Origin: Hymenobacter swuensis DY53
GTDB lineage: Bacteria; Bacteroidota; Bacteroidia; Cytophagales; Hymenobacteraceae
Direction: 5' to 3'
Length of the DNA: 64,000 nucleotides
Assembly (NCBI RefSeq): GCF_000576555.1
Contig: NZ_CP007144.1
Coordinates: forward strand, 62,001-126,000
Below, piece by piece: positions 26,296 through 34,549 of this stretch. Position 1 is the first letter of the stretch. The number at the start of each line of letters is the position of its first letter. The notes beneath the pieces are model-generated. The model saw nothing but the letters and a program-made list of their open reading frames with translations. It ran no database searches and was not told the origin of the DNA. A program made the position numbers and the translations under genes.

Positions 26296-26982
26296 ATGAC
26301 AACTGTCACCACGACGCAGCCCCCGCTGCTCACCGACTTATCTCTGGCTTACCGCCCACTCAACCCGACCCAGGCCACGGGGGGCCAACGACTCCTGCTA
26401 CTGCTGCACGGCGTGGGCGGCAACGAGCTCAACCTGCTGCCCGTGGGCGAGCAGCTGGCGGGTACGCACACGCTGGTGCTTTCCGTACGGGCCCCGCTGG
26501 TGTTCGGACCGCTGGGCTTCGGCTTCTACGAGGTTGATTTTTCCTCAGGCAAGCCCGTGTTCAACCACGCCCAGCAGCTGGCCGGGCAGCAGTTGCTGCT
26601 CGACTTCATCCGGGAAGCCTCGGCCCGGTACGGTAGTGCGGCGGGGCAGGTGTACCTGCTGGGTTTCAGCCAGGGCGCCATCATGGCCTACGACGTGGCC
26701 CTGACCCACCCGGCGCTGGTGCGCGGCGTGCTGGCCTTCAGCGGGCGGATGCTGGCCGAATCGCGCCAGCACCACGCCCCGGCGGCGGCGGTGCAGCAGG
26801 TACGCTTCTTCCTCAGCCACGGCCGCCACGACGACAAGCTGCCGGCCTTTTATGCCGATGAGGCCGTGACGTTCCTGCAGTCACTGGGCATCCATCCGCA
26901 CTACGAAGCCTTCGAGGGCGGGCACGAAGTCTCGGCCGTTGGCCTGGCCGCCGCCCGCCAGTGGCTGCGTCAGCAGTCCTGA
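26296..26982 (+). CDS. alpha/beta hydrolase, phospholipase/carboxylesterase type
   Basis: A 228-residue cytoplasmic hydrolase. HGVGGNE forms the oxyanion region, Ser lies in GFSQGA, Asp in SHGRHDDKLP and His in FEGGHEVS, giving a full catalytic triad. It resembles YpfH/carboxylesterase-2 family enzymes often found beside ring-cleaving VOC proteins. Upstream open frame from 26044 overlaps the VOC gene and is not coding. Likely co-transcribed with 25307. Confidence 0.9.
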   Translation: MTTVTTTQPPLLTDLSLAYRPLNPTQATGGQRLLLLLHGVGGNELNLLPVGEQLAGTHTLVLSVRAPLVFGPLGFGFYEVDFSSGKPVFNHAQQLAGQQLLLDFIREASARYGSAAGQVYLLGFSQGAIMAYDVALTHPALVRGVLAFSGRMLAESRQHHAPAAAVQQVRFFLSHGRHDDKLPAFYADEAVTFLQSLGIHPHYEAFEGGHEVSAVGLAAARQWLRQQS

Positions 26983-27042
26983 CACAGGGGCTGCCCTTTC
27001 CCTTTTACCTATTTCAACTCACCCCTTTTTACCCAAGAACCC

Positions 27043-27702
27043 ATGAAAAACCTTTTGTTCCCCTTCCTGCTGGCCGCTACTGTGCTGTCGGCTCCGGTGT
27101 ACGCTGCCAACGGTCCGGCCGCTGCGGCACCCGCTACGGCCGCCGCCGCGCCTGAAACCTACAAGGTGCAGCCCCAGCTGAGCACGCTCGGCTGGACGGG
27201 CAAGAAAGTCGGGGGCCAGCACAGCGGCACCATCGGCATCAAAGAAGGCACCGTGCAAGTGAAAGGCAGCCAGCTGATTGGCGGCACCTTCGTGGTGGAC
27301 ATGACGTCCTTGAAGAATACCGACCTGACCGATGCCGATTACAACGCCAAGCTGGTGGGTCATTTGAAATCAGACGACTTCTTCGGGGTGGAGAAAAACC
27401 CCACGGCTACGTTCGTCATCACCAGCGTGAAGGCGCTGAAGGGGGACGCTACCGGCAACAACGCCACCATTACCGGCAACCTGACCATCAAGGGCAAAAC
27501 CAACCCGCTCAGCTTCCCGGCTAAAGTGGGCGTGAAAAACGGCGTGGCCGCCGCTTCGGGCACGGCCAGCATCGACCGTAGCAAGTACAACGTGAAGTAC
27601 GGCTCGACTTTCTTCGGGGCCGCCGCCGACAAGGCCATCGACGACGTATTTACGCTCAGTTTCAACGTTATTGCCAAAGCCAGCGGCGTCGCTACCCGCT
27701 AA
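27043..27702 (+). CDS. YceI-family periplasmic lipid-binding protein
   Basis: A 219-residue protein with signal peptide (residues 1-21) and a complete YceI barrel: STLGWTGKKVGGQHSGTI, then DMTSLKNTDL, then HLKSDDFFGVEKNPTATF. YceI proteins bind polyisoprenoid or similar lipids in the periplasm and are often induced by stress. It follows the esterase gene by 60 bases and is followed by a strong hairpin. Confidence 0.93.
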   Translation: MKNLLFPFLLAATVLSAPVYAANGPAAAAPATAAAAPETYKVQPQLSTLGWTGKKVGGQHSGTIGIKEGTVQVKGSQLIGGTFVVDMTSLKNTDLTDADYNAKLVGHLKSDDFFGVEKNPTATFVITSVKALKGDATGNNATITGNLTIKGKTNPLSFPAKVGVKNGVAAASGTASIDRSKYNVKYGSTFFGAAADKAIDDVFTLSFNVIAKASGVATR

Positions 27703-27706
27703 GCAG

Positions 27707-27757
27707 CCAGGCCGCCCCGGCTTCCGGCACTCGTGCGGGAAGCCGGGACGGCCCTGG
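27707..27757 (+). terminator. hairpin after the YceI gene
   Basis: CCAGGCCGCCCCGGCTTCC pairs with GGAAGCCGGGACGGCCCTGG, interrupted by a short loop, four bases after the stop at 27702. There is no T-run, so termination strength is uncertain. Confidence 0.65.
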
Positions 27758-27940
27758 TGCTGGCGCCGGGCGGGCATAGCGGCCTGCAACCGGGGCGGCA
27801 ACTGGTAGCGAAAAAGCAACACCGACGGCCGGCTGGCCTGGCGCGCACTTCCTGTTGGCTGCCGCGTGGCCCCATTGCGCCAGGCGGGTGCCGCTGCCTC
27901 AGTAGCCTATTCTGCTGTTTCTGCTCCCTTAGTCTGCTTT

Positions 27941-28552
27941 ATGTCCCAACCCTCCCTCCCACTGGAAGCGCTCAGCCAGTATTTCCGAAGCAACTATTTC
28001 CCACTTACCAATAAGGAAGAGCAAGAGCTGGCGCAGCGCTTTACGGCGCGGCCGGTGAAGCGCCGGGAGTTTCTGTTGCAGCAAGGGGAGGTGTGCCGGT
28101 CTGCCAGCTTCGTGGTGGCCGGCTGCTTTCGGCTGTATGCCGTAGCCCCGGGCGGCAAGGAGCACAACCTGCAGTTTGCCGTGGAGCAGGAGTGGATAAC
28201 GGACCTGGCCAGCTTCTACGCCGAGCAGCCCAGCCGCGTGTACATCGAAGCGCTGGAGCCGGCCACGGTGCTGCAAATCCGGCAAGATGATTTGCTGAAT
28301 TTGTTCACCCGCTACCATACGTTCGACCGCAACTTCCGCATCCTCGTCGAGCGGGCCTACATTGTCCTGCAGGACCGACTGCTGCAAAGCATCAGTGCCC
28401 CGGCCGAGGAGCGGTACGAGAACTTCCTGACGCAGCACCCGCATTGGGCCCGCCGCCTGCCCAACACCCAGATTGCCGCCTACCTGGGCATGACGCCGGA
28501 ATTCCTGAGCAAAATCCGCAAAGACCGGGTCCCGAAAGCCCGCCGGGCTTAA
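27941..28552 (+). CDS. Crp/Fnr-family transcription regulator
   Basis: A 203-residue regulator related to the one at 23800. Sensor beta barrel at about 25-125 (LLQQGEVCRSASFVVAGCFRL, then LQFAVEQEW), dimer helix, and a short helix-turn-helix (AAYLGMTPEFLSKIRK). The ATG at 27941 fits the family; a frame from 27866 is longer but unlikely. It precedes a + gene set (28639-31779) that it may regulate. Confidence 0.9.
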   Translation: MSQPSLPLEALSQYFRSNYFPLTNKEEQELAQRFTARPVKRREFLLQQGEVCRSASFVVAGCFRLYAVAPGGKEHNLQFAVEQEWITDLASFYAEQPSRVYIEALEPATVLQIRQDDLLNLFTRYHTFDRNFRILVERAYIVLQDRLLQSISAPAEERYENFLTQHPHWARRLPNTQIAAYLGMTPEFLSKIRKDRVPKARRA

Positions 28553-28638
28553 CCTGAGCTAAGGCTATTTCTTACGCTAGGTTAAGGGCGCAGGGGCGAC
28601 GGAGGCCGGACCTTTGCATTGCTCAACACGATGCCCTT

Positions 28639-29511
28639 ATGACCCGGTACTCACTCTTCTTCCTGCTCCTGCTCCTGGCTACCACCACCTTCGGCCAGCC
28701 GCGACCGGCCAAGCCCCTGCGGGCCTTCCTGCAGGCTGCGCCCTCGCCGAAGGGGGCCGTGCAGTACGGCAACAACCCCCGGGCCGGGCACTACGCCCAG
28801 GCCGGCGACGCCCGGATCTACTACGAGGTGTATGGCCGGGGCCGGCCGTTGGTGCTGCTGCACGGGGGTCTGCTCGGCTCAACCTACGAGATGCGCCAGT
28901 TCATTGACAGCCTGTCACGAACCTACCAGGTAATTGCGGTTTCCACGCGCGGCCACGGCAAATCGGAGCTGGGCACGGCGCCGCTCACCTACGAGCAGCG
29001 GGCCAACGACGTGCTGGCCGTGCTGCGGGCCGTCACCCCCGACAGCGCCATCGTGCTGGGCTTCAGCGACGGAGGCTTTACGGGCTACAAGCTGGCCAGC
29101 CTCTACCCCGCGCGGGTGCGCAAGCTCATCACCATCGGAGCCAGCGAAGTGACGGCCGGCCAGCGGCAGTTCGATTTCAGCCCCCGGCAGGCATTAGCCC
29201 TGGATAGCGCCTACGTGCGCCAGCAGTTGACGCTGATGCCCCAGCCCCAGCGCCTGGGGGAGATGTTTGCCCAAGTGGTGAGCATGTACAACCACCTGAC
29301 CGTGGACCGCGCCCTGCTGCAAACCATCCGGTGCCCGGTGCTGGTCATGGCCGGCGACCGGGACGAGGGCAACCCCGTGGAGCGGCTACTCCGCACAACC
29401 CAGGACCTGCACCGCAGCCAGCTGGCTATCATTCCCAACGCCTCGCACGGGGCGTTTCTCAGCAACTTCCCGGCCGTGTGGGCGGGTATCCAGCCTTTCC
29501 TTAAACCGTAA
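28639..29511 (+). CDS. secreted alpha/beta hydrolase
   Basis: A 290-residue enzyme with an N-terminal signal (residues 1-18, ending TFGQ). HGGLLGST is the oxyanion loop, the nucleophile is Ser in GFSDGG, Asp lies in MAGDRDEG and His in PNASHGAF. It most resembles proline-iminopeptidase and haloperoxidase-like hydrolases; substrate unknown. It is followed four bases later by the PPC-domain gene, so these two are certainly in one operon. Confidence 0.9.
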   Translation: MTRYSLFFLLLLLATTTFGQPRPAKPLRAFLQAAPSPKGAVQYGNNPRAGHYAQAGDARIYYEVYGRGRPLVLLHGGLLGSTYEMRQFIDSLSRTYQVIAVSTRGHGKSELGTAPLTYEQRANDVLAVLRAVTPDSAIVLGFSDGGFTGYKLASLYPARVRKLITIGASEVTAGQRQFDFSPRQALALDSAYVRQQLTLMPQPQRLGEMFAQVVSMYNHLTVDRALLQTIRCPVLVMAGDRDEGNPVERLLRTTQDLHRSQLAIIPNASHGAFLSNFPAVWAGIQPFLKP

Positions 29512-29515
29512 TCCT

Positions 29516-30094
29516 ATGCGCTTTTCCTTCATCAAATTCCTCGCGGCCCCGGCTGTACTGGTGGCTGCCAGCTCCCTGGCAGTTCAGGCCCAGGAGTATG
29601 TTTCGCTGACCACGGCCAAGCCCGTGCCGCTGGGCAAGGCGCCCAACCTGAAAGTGAAGCTGCTAAGCACCAGCGGGCAAACCAAAACCTACGTGCTGGT
29701 TTTCTCGAAAGGCGATGAAATCGTGTCGGGCCTGACGGAATTCGCCCAAAAGAATAACGTCAAGAGCGCGCACTACCAGGCCATCGGCGACGCTCTGTCG
29801 GCGCGGGTGGGCGTATTTGACTACGGCCGCAAAGCCTTCAAGGTCATCCCGTTTACGGAGCCCGTTGAGGTGACCTCGCTGACGGGTGACGTGGCCGTGC
29901 ATGATGGTAAGCCGGTGGCCCACAGCCACATTAACGTGGCCACGTTCGATGGTCTCATTCACGGCGGCCACCTGTTCGAGCTGATCTGCGGCCCCACTAT
30001 CGAGCTGATCCTGACGGTGGAGCCGACGCCGCTCTACAAAAAAGTCAACCCCGAGTTCGACGCCGCCCTCATCAACCTGGAGGCAACAAAATAA
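29516..30094 (+). CDS. secreted PPC/DUF296-domain protein
   Basis: A 192-residue protein with signal peptide (residues 1-25) and a PPC domain (plants and prokaryotes conserved, DUF296): LVFSKGDEIVSGLTEFA, GDALSARVGVFDY, then the conserved HSHINVA and GGHLFE motifs that form the putative metal or active site. PPC proteins without AT-hooks are of uncertain function; an exported form is typical in Bacteroidota. Flanked closely by hydrolase and oxidoreductase genes. Confidence 0.88.
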   Translation: MRFSFIKFLAAPAVLVAASSLAVQAQEYVSLTTAKPVPLGKAPNLKVKLLSTSGQTKTYVLVFSKGDEIVSGLTEFAQKNNVKSAHYQAIGDALSARVGVFDYGRKAFKVIPFTEPVEVTSLTGDVAVHDGKPVAHSHINVATFDGLIHGGHLFELICGPTIELILTVEPTPLYKKVNPEFDAALINLEATK

Positions 30095-30107
30095 CGCCCC
30101 TTATGCT

Positions 30108-31076
30108 ATGAAAGCTGCCGTTTTATACCACCCCGGCGCCGCCGACCAGTTTCGGCTGGAAGAGCGGCCAGTGCCGGTGCCCGCCGCCGGGCAGGTGCTG
30201 CTGCGGGTGCGGGCCTTTGGACTGAACCGCTCGGAGTTGATGACCCGCAAGGGCCTGTCGCCGGGCGTGCAGTTTCCGCGCATCTTGGGCATTGAGTGTG
30301 TGGGCGAAGTGGTGCAGGACCCTTCGGGCCAGTACCAGCCCGGCCAGCGGGTGGCGGCCCTGATGGGCGGCCTGGGCCGCGACTATGACGGCAGCTACGC
30401 CGAGTACACCGTGGTGCCCAAGGCCATTCTCTACCCCTTCCGCAGCCAGCTGCCCTGGGCGCAGCTTGGGGCCATTCCCGAGCTGTTCCAGACGGTGTAC
30501 GGCTCCTTGCACCTGGCCCTGAAAATCCAGGCTGGCCAGACGCTGCTGATTCGCGGCGGCACCTCGTCCATTGGGCTGCTGGCCGCGCAGCTCGCCCGTA
30601 TAGACGGCCTCACGGTGCTGGCCACCACCCGTAATGCCGCGAAGTCCGATCTACTCATGGCCAATGGTGCCACCCACGTGCTGGTTGATGACGGCCAGCT
30701 ACGCGAACAGGTGCGGGCCTTGTTTCCGCAGGGCGTAGACCGGGCGCTGGAGTTGGTGGGCGCCACCGCGCTGCGCGACACGCTCAACTGCCTGAAGCCC
30801 GGTGGGCTAGGCTGCATGACAGGCATGCTTTCCGAAAGCTGGTCCATTCCCGATTTTGCCCCCATGGAATTCATCCCCGCCACCGTGGGCCTGACCATCT
30901 ACGACAGCGGCCAGGTAACGGCCCCGGCCTCCGCCCTACAAGCCTTTATCAACTCGGTTGAAACCGGCCAAGTCAAGCTGGGTATCGGCCGCACCTTCCC
31001 GCTCGACGACATCGTGGCCGCGCACCAGCTAATGGACAGCAATGCGGCCGGCGGCAAAATCGTCGTCACCACCTGA
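30108..31076 (+). CDS. zinc-independent MDR oxidoreductase (quinone reductase type)
   Basis: A 322-residue medium-chain dehydrogenase/reductase. N-terminal GroES-like part with GFGLNRSELMTRKG-like pattern (FGLNRSELMTRKG), then a Rossmann part with GGTSSIGLLAAQLA and a final GKIVV. Catalytic zinc ligands are absent, which fits quinone-reductase-like NADPH enzymes. It lies 13 bases after the PPC gene and is followed by an SDR gene 31 bases later. Confidence 0.9.
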   Translation: MKAAVLYHPGAADQFRLEERPVPVPAAGQVLLRVRAFGLNRSELMTRKGLSPGVQFPRILGIECVGEVVQDPSGQYQPGQRVAALMGGLGRDYDGSYAEYTVVPKAILYPFRSQLPWAQLGAIPELFQTVYGSLHLALKIQAGQTLLIRGGTSSIGLLAAQLARIDGLTVLATTRNAAKSDLLMANGATHVLVDDGQLREQVRALFPQGVDRALELVGATALRDTLNCLKPGGLGCMTGMLSESWSIPDFAPMEFIPATVGLTIYDSGQVTAPASALQAFINSVETGQVKLGIGRTFPLDDIVAAHQLMDSNAAGGKIVVTT

Positions 31077-31107
31077 TATTTCCCCCTTTTTTCTTACCCC
31101 AAAATTG

Positions 31108-31779
31108 ATGAACACCCCCGAAAAAACAGCCCTGGTAACCGGCGCGAACAGCGGCATTGGCTTGGCCCTCACTCAAAAGCTGCTGGCCGAAGGCTACCGC
31201 GTTATTGGCACGTCCCGCTCGGGCCAGATTGCCGATTTCAGCCACCCCAACCTCACCGTTGTTACCCTCGACGTTACCAACGACGCCAGCATTGAGCAGG
31301 CGGTGGCTGCCATTGGTCATCTGGCCCCTAGTATTGACGTGCTGGTGAACAATGCCGGCGTGGGCTCCGACCTGGGCACCCTCGCGCCCGAGCGCCAACT
31401 CCTGCGCGACACCTTCGCCACTAACGTGGACGGCACCATCCTCTTTACCGAGCCCATGCTGCCGCTGGTGCGCGATGGCGGCCAGATTGTCTTCCTCTCC
31501 TCCAAGATGGGCCTGCCCGCTTTCGCCGGGCCCGATAGCCCGGCATACCGCGTTTCCAAAGCCGCCATTAACATGTACGCCGCCATCCTGGCCGAGCGCG
31601 TGGCCGAGCGCAACATTGCAGTGACGCCCATGCACCCCGGCTGGGTGCAGACGCGCATGGGCGGCAGCGGTGCTCCTTTCACGGTGGAAGAGTCGGCCGC
31701 CGGCCTTTTCCGCGGCATCAAGGCCCGCCCCGAAAGCGGCAAGTTCTGGAACGTGGAAACCGACAGCCTAGTGGCGTAG
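31108..31779 (+). CDS. short-chain dehydrogenase/reductase
   Basis: A 223-residue SDR: cofactor motif TGANSGIG at residues 11-18, NNAG near 85, catalytic Ser in FLSSKMG and YRVSK (Tyr-x-x-x-Lys). It is the last gene of the + set that begins at 28639. The strong hairpin at 31820-31873 follows, and immediately after it the 27 kb array begins. Confidence 0.93.
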   Translation: MNTPEKTALVTGANSGIGLALTQKLLAEGYRVIGTSRSGQIADFSHPNLTVVTLDVTNDASIEQAVAAIGHLAPSIDVLVNNAGVGSDLGTLAPERQLLRDTFATNVDGTILFTEPMLPLVRDGGQIVFLSSKMGLPAFAGPDSPAYRVSKAAINMYAAILAERVAERNIAVTPMHPGWVQTRMGGSGAPFTVEESAAGLFRGIKARPESGKFWNVETDSLVA

Positions 31780-31819
31780 ACAGTAGTGCAGCCGGGCATT
31801 AGACAGCTCACATGAAAAA

Positions 31820-31873
31820 ACACCATGGCAGGGTTGGTCAGAAAGCAGATTCTGACCAACCCTGCCATGGTGT
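31820..31873. terminator. 24-bp perfect hairpin at the left edge of the array
   Basis: ACACCATGGCAGGG and its exact complement enclose TTGGTCAGAA / TTCTGACCAA with a 6-base loop. It lies 40 bases after the SDR stop and 11 bases before the terminal inverted repeat of the array. It probably ends the SDR operon transcript. Confidence 0.75.
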
Positions 31874-31883
31874 AGATGGGGAC

Positions 31884-31936
31884 CTCTCAGAAAACGGAAA
31901 ATATAGCACGCTAAGGAACTCACCGTTTCGCTGAAC
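31884..31936 (-). repeat. left terminal inverted repeat of the array
   Basis: Reversed, it starts with the array module GTTCAGCGAAACGGT and then continues GAGTTCCTTAGCGTGCTAT and CCGTTTTCTGAGAG, unlike any internal copy. It is 50/53 identical to the right terminal repeat in opposite direction. Confidence 0.9.
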
Positions 31937-31956
31937 TGTAGGAGCCGTATCTGGCA

Positions 31957-32442
31957 CTAACGCGAATTTGCTGGTTGTTTCGCTTTTATAAGGATGCTAT
32001 TGACTCTAAATCCGTTCTCAAAGCAAAACGCTATCGCACGACGCATAGAGCCTGTTATATAGTCAGTGCAATTGGTGAAATCCGTGAATTCGACTGCTAG
32101 CGGTTTGATGTATTTATGCTCACTGGGATGTACGCCAAGCGTGATATGCTGCTTCGGGTCAACACCCCAGGAAACAATATCGCGGGTGGGAATAGGAATA
32201 TGAATAGTGATGAGCTTTTGCTTTTCCAGTTTATAAGAAGGCATGCGTGTGCAGACACCAATAGTGGGCCTGTTGCCATAGACAGCACGATAAAGGACTT
32301 CCCAACCGGCCAGCGAGTCTATCGCGAAGTCTTGAAGTATGATATCTGCTTCCGCTTTAAGCAAAGCCATTATAGCATTATCACTGAAGTCATGATCAGG
32401 GAAATTGATCACATCAGACGAAGCTAAAACTCTTGATGTCAT
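31957..32442 (-). CDS. unknown protein, possible immunity type
   Basis: A 161-residue soluble protein, noticeably poorer in G+C than the flanking chromosomal genes. Distinct features are ADIILQDFAID, a conserved-looking WEVLYRAV, and IPIPTRDIVSWGV. This reads like a member of a bacterial immunity-protein family, though I cannot name it with confidence. It is first inside the left terminal repeat and its start faces the repeat copy at 32528-32579, leaving an 86-base leader. Confidence 0.7.
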   Translation of the reverse strand: MTSRVLASSDVINFPDHDFSDNAIMALLKAEADIILQDFAIDSLAGWEVLYRAVYGNRPTIGVCTRMPSYKLEKQKLITIHIPIPTRDIVSWGVDPKQHITLGVHPSEHKYIKPLAVEFTDFTNCTDYITGSMRRAIAFCFENGFRVNSILIKAKQPANSR

Positions 32443-32527
32443 ACGGGTTTTGGAACGTTGCTCCCTTCAAGGTAATCCTTACACGTGTAAGGTAGCTGTG
32501 GACTCCTTATACAATCCCCCTTCCATA

Positions 32528-32579
32528 AACCCTCCTTAAACTGAATTGCCGCGTTTAGGCCACCACCCTTTTCATGAAC
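32528..32579 (-). repeat. cassette-boundary repeat copy, near consensus
   Basis: Reversed: GTTCATGAAAAGGGTGGTGG, CCTAAACGCGGCAATTCAG, TTTAAGGAGGGTT. Its 5' end touches the stop codon (32579-32581) of the next gene. Confidence 0.9.
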
Positions 32580-32959
32580 TAAGGCAGTGGATAAACTACA
32601 ACTTTGTCTACGTAATAAAAGGGGACGAACAATTCCGTCTTCCAGCGCGGGGTTTGGGCAAACCGGCGGTCTACCACTTGTTGCCAGTCTGGATTGAAGC
32701 CAAGCAAGTGGCGTAGGAGCCCCTGCTCAATGGCTACATAGCCGTCAATGCTGTCGAAATCGCTGTTGGTTTTGATAACCGAGCCTCGCGCATGCACAAA
32801 AAGGAAGTACAGATTATCGTCAAGCTCATGCTCAGCAGTGGCTAGTTTGCCCCCTTCTACACGCGTAATCTCTGACCAAAAGGCGATACACTTGCCATTA
32901 GGCAAATGGATGCCGGATGTGTTGCAAACATAGTGGGGGCGGTGAACTAGAAAGCACAT
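32579..32959 (-). CDS. unknown soluble protein, cassette cargo
   Basis: A 126-residue protein with no signal or membrane part. It contains NGKCIAFWSEITRVEGGKL and DDNLYFLFVH, a pattern like PH-fold or immunity proteins, but no family is certain. The stop lies at the 5' edge of one repeat and the ATG 26 bases from the next (32986-33033), so the gene fills one repeat interval. Confidence 0.7.
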   Translation of the reverse strand: MCFLVHRPHYVCNTSGIHLPNGKCIAFWSEITRVEGGKLATAEHELDDNLYFLFVHARGSVIKTNSDFDSIDGYVAIEQGLLRHLLGFNPDWQQVVDRRFAQTPRWKTELFVPFYYVDKVVVYPLP

Positions 32960-32985
32960 TTAAACAGACAGTGTGTGGTGAATCT

Positions 32986-33033
32986 AAGGCTCCTAAATTT
33001 GAACAAAGCGCGTTTAGGCCACGACCGTTTTTG
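32986..33033 (-). repeat. cassette-boundary repeat copy, alternative core
   Basis: Reversed: AAAAACGGTCGTGGCCTAAA, CGCGCTTTGTTCAAA, TTTAGGAGCCTTAG. The core CTTTGTTCAAA replaces the common GGCAATTCAG. TTTG followed 17 bases later by TAGATTCA fits Bacteroidota promoter spacing. Confidence 0.85.
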
Positions 33034-33042
33034 TATACGTGG

Positions 33043-33483
33043 CTAAGCTGAGTACTGCGAGATACTGTACGTGTCGCCCGAGAAGGCCCTAAGCGTGTAG
33101 CCCCCCGGCCTTTGAGAAGGACTGTTTCCGAGGGTCCACGGTTCCGGATAGCCGTGCGCTGTTGAGCCGTTTAACCGCACTACGATACCATTTTCAAACC
33201 GCAGGACCAGATTGGTCTCATCGTCACACGCGATGTAGGTGAGGTACTTCAAGTTCACTTTGTTGAACAGCACCAGAACGCGTTCTTCCTCGGTCAAGCC
33301 CCAGCTTTCGTCCCACTCATAGTTCGAGGTGACTTCGGTGTCAATGTTCAAGAGGTGGTCTTCGCCGGCCTCATCTCGAAATTCCAGAAAGAAGAACTGG
33401 TGGGAAAGGCCAAAGCTTTCAACAAACGCCTTGTGCAGGACCTTATGAAGAAATGTATTGGCCTCTTGCGTTTTAGGGAGCAT
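33043..33483 (-). CDS. unknown soluble protein, cassette cargo
   Basis: A 146-residue protein with a Trp- and Glu-rich middle (NYEWDESWGLTEEERVL) and a C-terminal beta region (LVLRFENGIVVRLNG, then YPEPWTLG) similar in style to DUF6188-like immunity proteins. No signal peptide. The ATG lies about 32 bases after a repeat copy that provides TGTG and TAAGTTTA at promoter spacing. Confidence 0.7.
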   Translation of the reverse strand: MLPKTQEANTFLHKVLHKAFVESFGLSHQFFFLEFRDEAGEDHLLNIDTEVTSNYEWDESWGLTEEERVLVLFNKVNLKYLTYIACDDETNLVLRFENGIVVRLNGSTAHGYPEPWTLGNSPSQRPGGYTLRAFSGDTYSISQYSA

Positions 33484-33514
33484 AAAGGTCGAGCAACAGC
33501 GGCGAATGTAAACT

Positions 33515-33567
33515 TACCCTCCTTACTCTGAACACAGCGCGTTTAGGCCATGACCGTTTTTGCAAAC
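33515..33567 (-). repeat. cassette-boundary repeat copy, alternative core
   Basis: Reversed: GTTTGCAAAAACGGTCATGG, CCTAAACGCGCTGTGTTCAG, AGTAAGGAGGGTA. Confidence 0.88.
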
Positions 33568-33575
33568 TGACTTTG

Positions 33576-33926
33576 CTAGCCTTTGTAATCTTCAAATTCC
33601 CATCGAAGGACCCGGCTGATCTTGCTTGCTAACTTTTCCCACGAGTCCTCTTCCAGCTTCTCCACATATTTGCGCACTAGGGCGACGGCTGCGGGAATGT
33701 TGTAATCGGTGGCTAAGATGGTGTGCCGCAGAAAAAGTGGGTGTGACGCAAGGCGTTCCAAGAAGGCAGGAGAGGCGACCTCTACTTCAAAGAAATCGGA
33801 CCCTTCTTGGCCTTGTATGCCAATCTCGAACAACAACGTGAAGCCGAACACCTGCTGCGCCTCAGGTTCATAGGTGGACAGGTCTTCGTTCTCGGTGACC
33901 GAGTAGCCCCTTATTTCTGCTTTCAT
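33576..33926 (-). CDS. Imm8-family immunity protein
   Basis: A 116-residue protein that fits the Imm8 family along its length: N-terminal MKAEIRGYSV, central LLFEIGIQGQEGSDFFEVEV, then SPAFLERLA and the closing SWEKLASKISRVLRWEFEDY. Imm8 proteins are predicted antidotes of polymorphic toxins. No toxin gene is next to it, so it may protect against a toxin of another strain. Flanked by repeats at 33515-33567 and 33963-33997. Confidence 0.85.
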   Translation of the reverse strand: MKAEIRGYSVTENEDLSTYEPEAQQVFGFTLLFEIGIQGQEGSDFFEVEVASPAFLERLASHPLFLRHTILATDYNIPAAVALVRKYVEKLEEDSWEKLASKISRVLRWEFEDYKG

Positions 33927-33962
33927 GACGACAAAAGTGGTGGGTTCAATGCAAACCGGCCT

Positions 33963-33997
33963 AAAACGCTCCTATTTTTGAGTGGCCCGTGTTCACC
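33963..33997 (-). repeat. cassette-boundary repeat, variant family
   Basis: Reversed: GGTGAACACGGGCCACTC, AAAAATAGGAGCGTTT. The copy at 54888-54953 has the same variant (GGTGAACACGGGCCGTTC, AAAAATAGGAGG), so at least two sub-families of repeat exist. Confidence 0.75.
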
Positions 33998-34023
33998 GAT
34001 CTAACGATTTCATATACTGCTCT

Positions 34024-34473
34024 ATGGGTTATAGTCTGCGCGCATTTATTGGATCCACTAATGCCTTACGCCCATTGGCCGCAGCCTACCCAGAAGCCGT
34101 ACGCGTGCCGCTCGCACAGGGCCTTTGCCTGATTCCCATCACGGACGTGCTCTACGATGCCATCGTGAACGGAGTGACTTCGGCAGACATCGCGCCTTTC
34201 GATTTCATGCCCACGCAGTTGGAACAGCAGGTACGCTCACACATCGGCCTCGTGGCTGTCGGCTACGTCGAAGCCGACTATTTCGGGGGGCACGGCCAGC
34301 AAGCGGCTTTGTGCTGGCAGAACGGGCAGCGGCAGGTATGGGGGCCGAATCAGGGCGCCATCAATGCCCTGCTCGCACAGCTAGGTGTCGTCACCACGCG
34401 GGGGCAGCAGGACGCCTTTGAGGCAGTGGGCTTGAGACAACACCGGCACACCGAGGACTGGTTACCTGAATAA
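34024..34473 (+). CDS. unknown soluble protein, cassette cargo
   Basis: A 149-residue protein beginning MGYSLRAFIGSTNAL. Predicted mixed alpha/beta with a motif YVEADYFGGHGQQAALCWQ and a C-terminal Leu/Ala-rich helix. Similar small proteins occur near toxins in other bacteria, but I cannot name the family. ATG 34024 is chosen over a GTG at 33982. The stop codon TAA is shared with a half-length repeat (34471-34487). Confidence 0.7.
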   Translation: MGYSLRAFIGSTNALRPLAAAYPEAVRVPLAQGLCLIPITDVLYDAIVNGVTSADIAPFDFMPTQLEQQVRSHIGLVAVGYVEADYFGGHGQQAALCWQNGQRQVWGPNQGAINALLAQLGVVTTRGQQDAFEAVGLRQHRHTEDWLPE

Positions 34474-34487
34474 CCGTTTTCGTGAAC
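34471..34487 (-). repeat. 5' half of cassette-boundary repeat only
   Basis: Reversed: GTTCACGAAAACGGTTA. The remaining two thirds of the repeat are absent and the last bases are the stop codon of the gene at 34024. Confidence 0.75.
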
Positions 34488-34549
34488 AAGTGGGGTGACT
34501 GTCTACTTTTGCCAGCTGTTTGCTCTCCCTGCCTTATCGTATCTCGTAC

